The notes below the pieces were generated by a model. It made no database searches and was not told where the DNA came from. It worked only from the letters and a program-made list of their open reading frames with translations. Source: JAJXWB01 sp046349215 (GTDB lineage: Bacteria; Pseudomonadota; Alphaproteobacteria; Rhizobiales; Beijerinckiaceae). From it: a stretch of DNA of 64,000 bases. Where the stretch lies: contig JAXMCV010000003.1 of the NCBI GenBank assembly GCA_046349215.1, positions 62,001 through 126,000 on the forward strand, given 5' to 3'. The translations under genes and the position numbers were made by a program. Positions 26,479-36,531 of this stretch are shown in pieces; position 1 is the first letter of the stretch, and each line of letters opens with the position of its first letter.

Positions 26479-26850
26479 TCAGAACAGCCGCGCGCCGTCG
26501 GGCGCGGGCAGATCGGGAGAAAACAGGACCACCTCGCCCTCGGCGTCAGGAAAGCCGAGAGTGAGGACTTCCGACATGAACTTGCCAATCTGGCGCGGCG
26601 GAAAATTGACGACAGCCGCGACCTTGCGCCCGACGAGCCTTTCCGGCGTGTAGTGCCGCGCAATCTGCGCGCTCGATTTCTTCACGCCTACGCCGGGACC
26701 GAAATCGATCTCCAGCTTGAGCGAGGGCTTGCGCGCCTCCGGGAAGGGCGCAGCCGACAGGACGGTTCCCAGCCGTATATCGACAGCGAGAAACTGCTCG
26801 AAGGAAATCTGCGGCGCCGGAGGCGCCTCGTTGTCGCGGACGAGATGCAT
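26479..26850 (-). CDS. csaA: CsaA-like tRNA-binding protein
   Basis: 123 residues forming one OB-fold tRNA-binding domain. FLAVDIRLGTVLSAAPFPEARKPSLKLEIDFGPGVGVKKSSAQI is the CsaA/EMAP-II signature, and KVAAVVNFPPRQIGKFMSEVLTLGF is also typical. CsaA has been described as an export-related chaperone and as a tRNA-binding protein. Its position inside the urease cluster, 16 bases before ureE and six after an ABM protein, is unusual; it may simply share the transcript. No urease role is known for it. Confidence 0.88.
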   Translation of the reverse strand: MHLVRDNEAPPAPQISFEQFLAVDIRLGTVLSAAPFPEARKPSLKLEIDFGPGVGVKKSSAQIARHYTPERLVGRKVAAVVNFPPRQIGKFMSEVLTLGFPDAEGEVVLFSPDLPAPDGARLF

Positions 26851-26856
26851 GGCGCC

Positions 26857-27153
26857 TTACATCACCTCGACCTTGCCGTCGGTGATGATCTCGATCTTGC
26901 GCGAGGCGACCCCTTCCGCGCCGGCCTTGCGCCAGACCTTGAAATGTTCGGCGTTCATGTGCGCCGTCAGGGCGTCGCGATCCTCCCAACGTTCGACGAA
27001 GACGAAGGTGCCGGGCTTCGTCACGCTCTCGTGCAGATCGTAGCCGATGCAGCCTTTTTCCTGCTGCGTCGCTGCAATCGCGATGCGGGCGGCGGCAAGC
27101 GTTTCCTCCCGCTTTTCCGGCCTGATGGTGATGGTGGCGATGACGTAGATCAT
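26857..27153 (-). CDS. ABM-fold putative quinol monooxygenase (first copy)
   Basis: 98 residues, one antibiotic biosynthesis monooxygenase (dimeric alpha-beta barrel) domain. The pattern ATITIRPEKREETLAAARIAI, GCIGYDLHES, and TFVFVERWEDRDALTAHMNAEHF is that of YgiN-like proteins, which act on quinols or small aromatic compounds without cofactor. It lies between a second ABM gene upstream and csaA downstream, all in the urease cluster. The two ABM proteins are paralogues in tandem. No link to urease is known; heterodimer formation is possible. Confidence 0.85.
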   Translation of the reverse strand: MIYVIATITIRPEKREETLAAARIAIAATQQEKGCIGYDLHESVTKPGTFVFVERWEDRDALTAHMNAEHFKVWRKAGAEGVASRKIEIITDGKVEVM

Positions 27154-27184
27154 GTTTCCTCGCTCGTGCTTCTTTGCGTCTCTA

Positions 27185-27487
27185 TTATTGCAGCGGACCG
27201 ATGCTGGCGACCTCGACCAATTCGATCACGGGCGGCTCGGCGAGGCAGGCCGGCAGCGCCGCCATGAACGCCCTGATATGCGCCGTCTGGAAATGCGCTT
27301 CGATGGCTTCCTTCGATTTCCAGCGCTCGTTGAACACGAATGTGTTCGGTTCGGTCTGACTCTCGAAGAAATCATAGGAGATGCAGCCCGCCTCCTTGCG
27401 CGTCTCGACGATTTGCGCGCGCGCCGCCGCGATGAAATCCTCGCGCTTGTCCGGCCGCACGACGCCTTTGCCCAGGATGATGAGCAT
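27185..27487 (-). CDS. ABM-fold putative quinol monooxygenase (second copy)
   Basis: 100 residues. LIILGKGVVRPDKREDFIAAARAQI, GCISYDFFESQTEPNTFVFNERWKSKEAIEAHFQTAH match the ABM domain and align with the adjacent downstream copy, with clear sequence divergence, so the duplication is old. The His in EAHFQTAH is the usual position for a catalytic or structural His. It begins 28 bases after the ureC stop, so it is probably read from the urease transcript. Its substrate is unknown. Confidence 0.85.
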   Translation of the reverse strand: MLIILGKGVVRPDKREDFIAAARAQIVETRKEAGCISYDFFESQTEPNTFVFNERWKSKEAIEAHFQTAHIRAFMAALPACLAEPPVIELVEVASIGPLQ

Positions 27488-27514
27488 CGTCCCCTCCCTC
27501 GAAAGGAGGGGAGA

Positions 27515-29236
<1,722 letters not shown>

Positions 29237-29246
29237 GTCGCGCTCC

Positions 29247-29867
29247 TCAGACCTTGCCCATCACGTCCTGGCGGAATCCGTAAATCTCGCGCTTGCCCGA
29301 GATCGCGACAAGGCGCACCTCGCGCGACTGGCCCGGCTCGAAGCGCACAGCGGTTCCGGCGGGAATGTCGAGGCGCATGCCCTTCGTCCGCTCGCGTTCG
29401 AATTTCAGGGCGAGGTTGGTCTCAAAGAAATGATAATGCGAGCCGACCTGCACCGGCCGGTCGCCTGTGTTGGCGACGGTGAGCGTCAGCGTCTCGCGCC
29501 CGACGTTCATCTCGATCTCGCCTTCGGGCGTCACGAATTCGCCGGGCGTCAGCTTCGAGGCGGGTCCGCGAATCGGATTGTGCACGGTCACGAGCTTGGT
29601 GCCGTCCGGAAAGGTGGCCTCGACCTGCACGTCGTGGATCATCTCGGCGATGCCGTCCATCACCTGTTCGCTGGTCAGGACATGCGCGCCGCCTTCCATC
29701 AGTTCGGCGACCGACCTGCCGTCGCGCGCGCCTTCCACCACGTAGTCGCTGATGAGCGCGACGGCCTCCGGGTGGTTCAGCTTGACGCCGCGTTCGAGGC
29801 GCCGGCGCGCCACGACCGCCGCCATGGCGATCAGCAACTTGTCCTTTTCACGCGGCGTGAGATTCAT
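29247..29867 (-). CDS. ureAB: Fused urease subunits gamma and beta
   Basis: 206 residues combining two subunits that are separate in many bacteria. Residues 1-100 are UreA (LTPREKDKLLIAMAAVVARRRLERGVKLNHPEAVALISDYVVEGARDG), and from about 102 onward UreB (TPGEFVTPEGEIEMNVGRETLTLTVANTGDRPVQVGSHYHFFETN... GMRLDIPAGTAVRFEPGQSREVRLV). The junction is DGTKLVTVHNPIRGPASKLTPGEF. The same fusion occurs in Helicobacter and in several alphaproteobacteria. All residues expected at the interface with UreC appear present. It follows ureD by 31 bases. Confidence 0.96.
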   Translation of the reverse strand: MNLTPREKDKLLIAMAAVVARRRLERGVKLNHPEAVALISDYVVEGARDGRSVAELMEGGAHVLTSEQVMDGIAEMIHDVQVEATFPDGTKLVTVHNPIRGPASKLTPGEFVTPEGEIEMNVGRETLTLTVANTGDRPVQVGSHYHFFETNLALKFERERTKGMRLDIPAGTAVRFEPGQSREVRLVAISGKREIYGFRQDVMGKV

Positions 29868-29898
29868 CTTCGGCTCCGGGAAGGCGCGACGCGAACAA

Positions 29899-30777
29899 TT
29901 ACCGCCAGACGCGCGGTGCGGCGCGCCCCAGCAGTCGGGTATGCAGGTCGAGGATAGCCGTACGCAGCCGGTCTGGCGAGGGCGTCGCCATGCGGGCGAC
30001 CAGCATTCCGTCGAAGGCGCTGGCGCTTAGTTCGCAATCCGGGTCGACGGGCGTCGCGCGGCAGGCTTCCAGCCAGCCGGCAGCATCGGGGGCGACGACC
30101 AGCAGGGTGGCGAGGGCCCGGGCGCCGCCGCCGACGGCCGGACGGTCCAGCAGATCGGCGGGCGCGCCTTCGAGTCGCATGTCCTCGGCGAAAACGAGCC
30201 GGCCGGCGCGACGGATGCGCCAGCGGTCGCGGAACGCGCCCTCGCGGCATTGCTCGCCCATGGCAAGCCGGCCGAATACCACGCTCTCGCACAGAACGAG
30301 CCGCGCGTCGGCCGCCATGTTGACAGCGAGACTGCGCGTGAACGCGGCGCGGTCGAAGAGGATCGCCTCCTGCGGCAGCCATTCGAGACGCGCGCCAGCG
30401 GCGAGGCGCAGGGAAACATCCATCCGCGCCCGCGCGCCATCGCTGCGATAGATCTTTTCAGCGGATTGCGAGGTCAGAGCGACATGCGCGCCCTCGCCCG
30501 CCTCGAAGGTCAGGCGCGCACTGTCGCCGCCGACAATGCCGCCGGCCGTGTTGACCATGACGGCCTCGCACATGTCGCCCGCTCGGGGAAACCGCAGGCG
30601 CAGGCCGCCGGTCTCGTAGAGCCGAGCGACGCGGGTGCGCCCGCCGTGCGCTGCAAAAGAGGCGCGGATTTCGCCGGACGCACGGGGGGGAGTGGCGATC
30701 CCCTCTCCCGTGGAACGGGAAGGGAAAGCCCTCGCGAAGCCAGGGGCGGGTGAGGGACTTGCAATTGCGTCGGACAT
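29899..30777 (-). CDS. ureD: Urease accessory protein UreD
   Basis: About 292 residues from ATG 30777. UreD binds apo-urease directly and, with UreF and UreG, guides nickel into the active site. Family stretches are GGLRLRFPRAGDMCEAVMVNTAGGIVGGDSARLTFEAG, LTSQSAEKIYRSDG, RLEWLPQEAILFDRA and FAEDMRLEG. The first 35 residues (Ser/Pro/Arg-rich) are encoded by a palindromic repeat of the intergenic type rather than by conserved sequence, and no ribosome site precedes the ATG, so the native start may be further in or the repeat has been added to the reading frame. Confidence 0.93.
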   Translation of the reverse strand: MSDAIASPSPAPGFARAFPSRSTGEGIATPPRASGEIRASFAAHGGRTRVARLYETGGLRLRFPRAGDMCEAVMVNTAGGIVGGDSARLTFEAGEGAHVALTSQSAEKIYRSDGARARMDVSLRLAAGARLEWLPQEAILFDRAAFTRSLAVNMAADARLVLCESVVFGRLAMGEQCREGAFRDRWRIRRAGRLVFAEDMRLEGAPADLLDRPAVGGGARALATLLVVAPDAAGWLEACRATPVDPDCELSASAFDGMLVARMATPSPDRLRTAILDLHTRLLGRAAPRVWR

Positions 30778-30853
30778 CGGCGGAGCGGACTTGTCCCTCA
30801 TCCGTCATGCCTTCGGCATGACACCTTCTCCCGCGAGCGGGAGAAGGGACAAC
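30700..30853. repeat. Cluster of palindromic repeats between urtE and ureD
   Basis: Three units are visible. CCCTCTCCCGTGGAACGGGA-type sequence near 30711-30757 lies inside the start of ureD. GTCATGCC-TTC-GGCATGAC is at 30804-30822. CCTTCTCCCGC-GA-GCGGGAGAAGG is at 30824-30847. They resemble the CTCCCGCGAGCGGGAG repeats scattered through related genomes and recur near 42200-42330. Confidence 0.75.
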
Positions 30854-31549
30854 CTACACCGAAATCTTCTGCCGCACGTCCTTTTCGTTCATCGAGGCGC
30901 GGTCGCCCGCCATCACGACCTGCCCGCGGTCCATGACCACGAAATCGTCGGCCAGTTCCTTGGCGAAGTCGAAATATTGCTCGACCAGCACGATCGCCAT
31001 CTCGCCCTTGTTGCGCAGATACTGGATGGCGCGGCCGATGTCCTTGATGATCGAGGGCTGGATGCCTTCCGTCGGTTCGTCCAGGACGAGCAGCTTGGGA
31101 CGCGCGACCAGCGCGCGGCCAATGGCCAGCTGCTGCTGCTGGCCGCCGGAAAGGTCGCCGCCGCGCCGTCCCATCATGGAGGCGAGAACGGGAAACAGGT
31201 CGAAGACCTCGTCGGGCGTATAGCGCTCGCCCTTGGGCGCGGCGGCGTAGCCTGTCTCCAGGTTCTCCTGCACCGTCAGAAGCGGAAAGATCTCCCGGCC
31301 CTGCGGCACATAGGCGACGCCCTTGCGCGCCCGCACATGCGGTGCGAGTTTCGTCAGGTCGTCCTCGTCCCAGAGAATGCGCCCGGAGGATATCGGTTGG
31401 TGGCCGACGATGGCGCGCAGCAGCGAGGATTTGCCGACGCCGTTGCGGCCGAGCACGCAGGTAACCTTGCCGACGGCGGCCTTCAGCGACACGCCGCGCA
31501 AAGCCTGCGCCGCGCCGTAATAGAGGTCGATGGAATCGACGTTCAGCAT
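30854..31549 (-). CDS. urtE: Urea ABC transporter ATP-binding protein UrtE
   Basis: 231 residues; one of the two ATPases of the urea importer, of the LivF class. Walker A is CVLGRNGVGKSSLLRAIVG, the ABC signature LSGGQQQQLAIGRALV, Walker B KLLVLDEPTEGIQPSIIKDIG, and the switch His lies in the expected position. GAAQALRGVSLKAAVGKV and YVPQGREIFPLLTVQENLETGY agree with UrtE, and RILWDEDDLTKLAPHVRARKGVAYV is typical. It begins one base after the urtD stop, so translation is probably coupled. A repeat cluster lies between its stop and ureD. Confidence 0.95.
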   Translation of the reverse strand: MLNVDSIDLYYGAAQALRGVSLKAAVGKVTCVLGRNGVGKSSLLRAIVGHQPISSGRILWDEDDLTKLAPHVRARKGVAYVPQGREIFPLLTVQENLETGYAAAPKGERYTPDEVFDLFPVLASMMGRRGGDLSGGQQQQLAIGRALVARPKLLVLDEPTEGIQPSIIKDIGRAIQYLRNKGEMAIVLVEQYFDFAKELADDFVVMDRGQVVMAGDRASMNEKDVRQKISV

Positions 31550-31550
31550 C

Positions 31551-32306
31551 TCAGCGCCCCAGATAGACTTCGATGACCTGCGGATCGGCCGAGACCTGAT
31601 CCAGCGGGCCTTCCGCGAGCACCGCGCCCTCGTGCAGCACGGTCACCTTCACGCCGAGTTCGCGCACGAAATCCATGTCGTGCTCGACGACGACCACGGA
31701 ATGGTCGCGGGCGATCTCGCGCAGGAGTTCGGCGGTCTGCATCGTCTCGGCGTCGGTCATGCCGGCGACGGGCTCGTCGACCAGCAGGAGCTTCGGGTCC
31801 TGGGCCAGCAGCATGCCGATCTCCAGCCATTGCTTCTGGCCGTGCGACAGGTCGGCCGCCATGCGGGCGCGATGTTCCGTGAGCTTTGTCGTCTCGAGAA
31901 TGCGGTCGATCCGCTCCTGCGTATCGGGCGCGGGCCTTCCGAACAGGGTCGCGCGCGCAGAACGCGGCGCCTTCAGCGCCAGCAGGATGTTGTCCTCGAC
32001 CGTGTGGCTCTCGAACACGGTCGGCTTCTGGAACTTTCGGCCGATGCCGAGTTCGGCGATCGAGGCTTCGTCGAGTTGCGTCAGGTCGGTCTTGCCGCCG
32101 AAGAAGACAACGCCTTCGTCCGGGCGCGTCTTGCCGGTTATGACGTCCATCATCGTCGTCTTGCCGGCGCCGTTCGGGCCGATGATGGCGCGCATCTCGC
32201 CGGGCGCCAGCGTCAGCGACAGGCCGCGCAACGCCTTGTAGCCGTCGAAGGAGACAGCCACGCCGTCGAGATAGAGGAGAGAGGAGGTGAGGACCGCTTC
32301 ATCCAT
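31551..32306 (-). CDS. urtD: Urea ABC transporter ATP-binding protein UrtD
   Basis: 251 residues, LivG class. Walker A is AIIGPNGAGKTTMMDVITG; signature LSHGQKQWLEIGMLLAQ, which in UrtD has the unusual SHGQ form, supports the urea-specific call; Walker B is PKLLLVDEPVAGMTDAETMQTAELL. FGGKTDLTQLDEASIAELGIGRKFQKPTVFESHTVEDNILLAL is typical of UrtD. The gene begins eight bases after the urtC stop and ends one base before urtE. It should act with UrtE, the permeases UrtB and UrtC, and UrtA to import urea at low concentration. Confidence 0.95.
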   Translation of the reverse strand: MDEAVLTSSLLYLDGVAVSFDGYKALRGLSLTLAPGEMRAIIGPNGAGKTTMMDVITGKTRPDEGVVFFGGKTDLTQLDEASIAELGIGRKFQKPTVFESHTVEDNILLALKAPRSARATLFGRPAPDTQERIDRILETTKLTEHRARMAADLSHGQKQWLEIGMLLAQDPKLLLVDEPVAGMTDAETMQTAELLREIARDHSVVVVEHDMDFVRELGVKVTVLHEGAVLAEGPLDQVSADPQVIEVYLGR

Positions 32307-32314
32307 GGCTCATC

Positions 32315-33469
32315 TCATCCCTGACTCGCATTGGCGCCGGCGCCTTCTTCGGCAAAGTCGTTCTTCGGTTCGCTCGGCCGCGTCTTGCGCTTCAACTGAT
32401 CGATCAGGCCGAGGATTCCCTTCGGCAGGAAGAGCGTGACGAGCACGAACAGGAGGCCCAGCGCAAACAGCCAGTATTCCGGCAGCGCGCCCGTGAAGAA
32501 GGTTTTGCCGAAATTGACGAGGACCGCGCCGAGCGCCGCGCCGACAAGCGTGCCGCGGCCGCCGACGGCCACCCAGATGACGGCTTCGATCGAATTGGCC
32601 GGCGAAAATTCGCTCGGATTGATGATGCCGACCTGCGGCACGTAGAGCGCGCCGGCGACGCCGGCCATCATCGCCGACAGGGTGAAGACCGCCAGCTTGT
32701 AGTTCTCGACCCGGTAGCCGATGAAACGCGTGCGCGATTCGGCGTCGCGGATGGCGACCAGCACCTTGCCGAATTTCGACGTCACCAGAAAACGGCCGAG
32801 CAGGATCGAAGCGATCAGCACGATCGCCGAGATCGAGAACAGCGCCGCGCGCGTCGCATCCGACTGAATGTTGAAACCCAGAATGTCCTTGAAGTCGGTC
32901 AGGCCGTTGTTGCCGCCGAAGCCCATGTCGTTGCGGAAGAAGGCCAGCAGCAGCGCATATGTCATCGCCTGGGTGATGATCGACAGATAGACGCCTGTCA
33001 CGCGCGAGCGGAAGGCGAGCCATCCGAAGGCGAAGGCGAGCAGGCCCGGCACGAACAGCACCATCAGCATCGCGTAGGGAAAGAAATTGAACCCCCACCA
33101 GGTGAAGGGCAGCGCCTTCCAGTTCAGGAACACCATGAAGTCCGGCAGGATCGGATCGGCATAGACGCCGCGCGTGCCGATCTGGCGCATGAGATACATG
33201 CCCATCGCGTAGCCGCCGAGCGCGAAGAAGGCGCCGTGGCCGAGCGAGAGAATGCCGCAATAGCCCCAGACGAGATCCAGCGCCACCGCGAGGATCGCGT
33301 AACAGAGATACTTTCCGAGCAAGGCGACGATATAGGGCGGCACATGCAGCGGGAAGGTCGGCGGCGTCAGCAGCAGGAGAATCGGCACCAGAACCGCGGC
33401 GGCGGCGAGGATCGCCACTGCGATGGTCGCACGCGCATCGAGCAGCGAGAGAAGGCGGCGGGTCAGCAT
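32315..33469 (-). CDS. urtC: Urea ABC transporter permease UrtC
   Basis: 384 residues from ATG 33469 (MLTRRLLSLLDAR), one base after the urtB stop; the frame runs further up only as a shadow of urtB. LivM-class permease with about nine membrane segments: AVAILAAAAVLVPILLLL, YLCYAILAVALDLVWGYCGILSLGHGAFFALGGYAMGMYL, SIITQAMTYALLLAFFRNDMGFGGNNGLTDFKDILGF and ALYVPQVGIINPSEFSPANSIEAVIWVAVGGRGTLVGAALGA. The GNNGLTDFK stretch is typical of UrtC. The C-terminus is hydrophilic. Confidence 0.95.
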   Translation of the reverse strand: MLTRRLLSLLDARATIAVAILAAAAVLVPILLLLTPPTFPLHVPPYIVALLGKYLCYAILAVALDLVWGYCGILSLGHGAFFALGGYAMGMYLMRQIGTRGVYADPILPDFMVFLNWKALPFTWWGFNFFPYAMLMVLFVPGLLAFAFGWLAFRSRVTGVYLSIITQAMTYALLLAFFRNDMGFGGNNGLTDFKDILGFNIQSDATRAALFSISAIVLIASILLGRFLVTSKFGKVLVAIRDAESRTRFIGYRVENYKLAVFTLSAMMAGVAGALYVPQVGIINPSEFSPANSIEAVIWVAVGGRGTLVGAALGAVLVNFGKTFFTGALPEYWLFALGLLFVLVTLFLPKGILGLIDQLKRKTRPSEPKNDFAEEGAGANASQG

Positions 33470-33470
33470 G

Positions 33471-35078
33471 TCAGGCCTCCACCGCCCGGCCCTTGAGCGC
33501 GAACAGGCCGCGCGGACGCTTCTGGATGAACAGGATGATGAACACGAGCAGCGCGATCTTGCCGAGCACCGCGCCCGCGAACGGCTCCAGGAACTTGTTG
33601 GCGACGCCGAGCATGGCCGCGCCGAGCAATGTGCCCCAGAGATTGCCGACCCCGCCGAAGACGACGACCATGAACGAGTCGATGATGTAGCTCTGGCCGA
33701 GGTTCGGAGAGACGTTGTCGATCTGCGACAGAGCGACGCCCGCCATGCCGGCGATGCCGGAGCCGAGCCCGAAGGCGAGCGCATCGATCCGGTTTGTGTC
33801 GATGCCCATCGAGGAGGCCATGCGGCGGTTCTGCGTCACCGCGCGCATGCGCAGGCCGAAAGAGGTGAAGCGCAGCAGAAGCTGCAGCGCCGCGAATACG
33901 AGGAGAGCGAAGACGATGATCCACATGCGCCCGTAGGTGATTTCGAGACCGCCGAGCTGGAACGAACCGGACATGAAGGAGGGTGCGCCGACCTCGCGAT
34001 TGTTGGCGCCGAAGATCGTGCGCACCGCCTGTTGCAGGATCAGCGACAGGCCGAAGGTGGCGAGCAGCGTCTCCAGCGGTCGCCCGTAGAGGAAACGGAT
34101 GATCGACCGCTCGATGGCGACGCCGATTGCGCCCGTCACGAGGAATGCGAGCGGTATCGCGATGAACAGGGAATAGTCGAAGAGGTGCGGGGCGCGCGTG
34201 CGCAGATATTCCTGCACGACGAAGGTGACGTAGGCGCCGAGCATGACCATTTCGCCATGCGCCATGTTGATGACGCCCATCACGCCGAAGGTGATGGCGA
34301 GTCCGATCGCCGCCAGCAGGAGGACGGAGCCGAGCGACAGGCCGTACCAGACATTCTGCAGGTTGCGCCACAAGGCCAGCTTCGATTCGATGGAAGAGGC
34401 CGCGGCCTGCGCCGATGTCTTGACGATCGTCTCGGGACCGCTGGCGGCCGCCGACAGCAGCGCGAGCGCATCCTGGTCGCCACGATTGCGCAGCACGCCG
34501 ATCGCATCGATCTTCTCGGCATCCGTGGAATCGGGCTTGGCGAGCAGGACGGCGGCGCGCGCGTCCTCGAGCGCCGCCTTGATGCCGGGATCGGTCTCCT
34601 TGGAAATGGCGGTCATGAGCGTCGGCAGCGTGGCGGCGTCGCGCGACTTGAAGACCGCGTCGGCCGCTTCCTTGCGGCGCGCAGGATTGGGCGACATGAG
34701 GGTCAGCGCGCCGACGGCGGCGTCGACGGCGCGGCGCAGGCGATTGTTGAGGCGGACGGGCTTCAGGTCTTCCGGCGCGGTCGCCACCGCCGCTCCGGTC
34801 GCGGCGTCCGTGAGAGCGCCCGTCTTCGCCTTGACCGCGACGAGGTTCGATTCTGCGGAATAGAGCAGACGCTCGTCCTGCAGCGCCTCGATGATGGCGG
34901 CGGCCTGCGGCGAACCGCTCTGCGCGACGGCCTCGATGGCTTTTTCGGTGGAGGAATACGAGTCGGTCAGGAAGCCGGAGAGCGCGGGCTTCAGGTCCAC
35001 GTCCGCGGCCAGCGCGGGCCCGAGGCCGAAGGTAAGCGCGAGCAGCAAGAACACGCGGGCGACGAACGAGCGCGACAT
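33471..35078 (-). CDS. urtB: Urea ABC transporter permease UrtB
   Basis: 535 residues, the usual length for UrtB, which carries an extra N-terminal part compared with LivH. A signal peptide (SFVARVFLLLALTFGLGPALA) is followed by a helical, HEAT-like extracytoplasmic region (about 25-235) and then the LivH-type permease of about eight membrane segments (YGLSLGSVLLLAAIGLAITFGVMGVINMAHGEMVMLGAYVTFVVQEYL; FGANNREVGAPSFMSGSFQLGGLEITYGR). ARGVNMAHGE-like and GSGIAGMAGVALSQIDNVSPNLGQSYIIDSFMVVVFGG motifs are present. It lies 92 bases after urtA, with a hairpin between the two. Confidence 0.96.
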   Translation of the reverse strand: MSRSFVARVFLLLALTFGLGPALAADVDLKPALSGFLTDSYSSTEKAIEAVAQSGSPQAAAIIEALQDERLLYSAESNLVAVKAKTGALTDAATGAAVATAPEDLKPVRLNNRLRRAVDAAVGALTLMSPNPARRKEAADAVFKSRDAATLPTLMTAISKETDPGIKAALEDARAAVLLAKPDSTDAEKIDAIGVLRNRGDQDALALLSAAASGPETIVKTSAQAAASSIESKLALWRNLQNVWYGLSLGSVLLLAAIGLAITFGVMGVINMAHGEMVMLGAYVTFVVQEYLRTRAPHLFDYSLFIAIPLAFLVTGAIGVAIERSIIRFLYGRPLETLLATFGLSLILQQAVRTIFGANNREVGAPSFMSGSFQLGGLEITYGRMWIIVFALLVFAALQLLLRFTSFGLRMRAVTQNRRMASSMGIDTNRIDALAFGLGSGIAGMAGVALSQIDNVSPNLGQSYIIDSFMVVVFGGVGNLWGTLLGAAMLGVANKFLEPFAGAVLGKIALLVFIILFIQKRPRGLFALKGRAVEA

Positions 35079-35122
35079 GAGCGCCTTTCCTTCAAATGCG
35101 AGGCGTCTTGTTCTGGTTGGTC

Positions 35123-35148
35123 CGGGACGGCGGCGGGCCGCCGTCCCG
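35123..35148. promoter_or_regulatory. Perfect hairpin between urtA and urtB
   Basis: CGGGACGGCGG-CGGG-CCGCCGTCCCG has an 11-base-pair stem and no T run on either side. Hairpins after a binding-protein gene commonly protect its mRNA end and raise its level over the permease genes. Partial termination is the other possibility. Confidence 0.6.
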
Positions 35149-35170
35149 ATTATCGGATCGCGGGGCTAGA

Positions 35171-36463
35171 TCAGGCGCCGCCGCACTTGCCGGTCTTGGT
35201 GTTCCAGTTGCCGCACTTCTTGTCCTTCCAGTCGCCGATCAGGTCCTTCGAACCTTCCAGGTACTTGGACCATGCGTCGCCGGGGACGAGACCGTCGGTC
35301 TTCCACACCACGTCGAACTGACCGTCGCCCTTGATCTCGCCGATGAAGACGGGCTTGGTGATGTGGTGGTTGGGGAGCATCTCGGACATGCCGCCGGTGA
35401 GGTTCGGCGCCTTGATGCCGATGATCGCGTCGATCACCTTATCCGGATCGGTGCTCTTGGCCTTCTCGACCGCCTTCACCCACATTTCGAAGCCGATGAC
35501 ATGCGCTTCCATCGGGTCGTTGGTGACGCGCTTCGGATTCTTGGTGAAGGCCTGCCACTTCTTGATGAACGCCTTGTTGGCGGGCGTGTCGATCGACATG
35601 AAGTAGTTCCAGGCGGCCAGGTGGCCGACCAGCGGCTTGGTGTCGATGCCGGCCAGTTCCTCTTCGCCGACCGAGAAGGCGACGACCGGAATGTCCTTGG
35701 CCTTGATGCCCTGGTTGCCGAGTTCCTTGTAGAAGGGCACGTTCGCGTCGCCGTTGATGGTCGACACGACGGCGGTCTTCTTGCCGGCCGAGCCGAACTT
35801 CTTGATGTCAGCCACGATAGTCTGCCAGTCGGAATGTCCGAACGGCGTGTAGTTGATCATGATGTCTTCCTGCTTCACGCCCTTGGCCTTCAGATAGGCC
35901 TCGAGGATCTTGTTGGTCGTGCGCGGATAGACGTAGTCGGTTCCAGCCAGCACCCAGCGCTGAACCTTCTCCTCCTTCATGAGATAGTCGACGGCGGGAA
36001 TCGCCTGCTGGTTCGGCGCGGCGCCGGTGTAGAACACGTTGCGCTCGCTCTCCTCGCCCTCGTACTGCACGGGATAGAATAGGATGCTGTTGAGTTCCTT
36101 GAATACCGGCAGGACCGACTTGCGGGAAACCGACGTCCAGCAGCCGAACACGGCGGCGACCTTGTCCTTGGCGATCAGTTCGCGCGCCTTTTCCGCGAAC
36201 AGTGGCCAGTTCGACGCCGGGTCGACGACGACCGCCTCGAGCTTCTTGCCGAGCAGACCGCCCTTCTTGTTCTGCTCCTCGATGAGCATGAGCATGACGT
36301 CCTTGAGGGTCGTCTCGCTGATGGCCATCGTGCCAGAGAGCGAATGGAGGATGCCGACCTTGATCGTGTCGTCGGCCGCGCGGGCGCCGACGGCGGACAG
36401 GGCCATCGCCCCGCCGAACGCCATGCCTGCGGCGCGCATCAAAAATCGCCGAGTAAGTGACAT
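35171..36463 (-). CDS. urtA: Urea ABC transporter substrate-binding protein UrtA
   Basis: 430 residues from ATG 36463. The N-terminus MSLTRRFLMRAAGMAFGG is a twin-arginine type signal, cleaved after GARA. The mature protein begins DDTIKVGILHSLSGTMAISETTLKDVMLMLIEEQN, followed by VFGCWTSVSRKSVLPVFKELNSILFYPVQYEGEE and GTDYVYPRTTNKILEAYLKAKG, which are specific to UrtA rather than generic amino-acid binding proteins. A sigma-54 type promoter lies upstream. It heads the urt-ure transcript on the minus strand and diverges from arfB. Two short Lys-Cys rich stretches at the C-terminus (KKCGNWNTKTGKCGG) are typical. Confidence 0.96.
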   Translation of the reverse strand: MSLTRRFLMRAAGMAFGGAMALSAVGARAADDTIKVGILHSLSGTMAISETTLKDVMLMLIEEQNKKGGLLGKKLEAVVVDPASNWPLFAEKARELIAKDKVAAVFGCWTSVSRKSVLPVFKELNSILFYPVQYEGEESERNVFYTGAAPNQQAIPAVDYLMKEEKVQRWVLAGTDYVYPRTTNKILEAYLKAKGVKQEDIMINYTPFGHSDWQTIVADIKKFGSAGKKTAVVSTINGDANVPFYKELGNQGIKAKDIPVVAFSVGEEELAGIDTKPLVGHLAAWNYFMSIDTPANKAFIKKWQAFTKNPKRVTNDPMEAHVIGFEMWVKAVEKAKSTDPDKVIDAIIGIKAPNLTGGMSEMLPNHHITKPVFIGEIKGDGQFDVVWKTDGLVPGDAWSKYLEGSKDLIGDWKDKKCGNWNTKTGKCGGA

Positions 36464-36531
36464 ACGCTTTCCCCGTGTAGGAGAGCCGTTGAGCCGGCCC
36501 GATTGCGTCCGGAAGGACGGAGACCGGGTTC

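Noticed and set aside
33423..35321. Open frame of 632 codons on the plus strand
   Set aside because: Antisense to urtB and urtC, strongly charged and low complexity.
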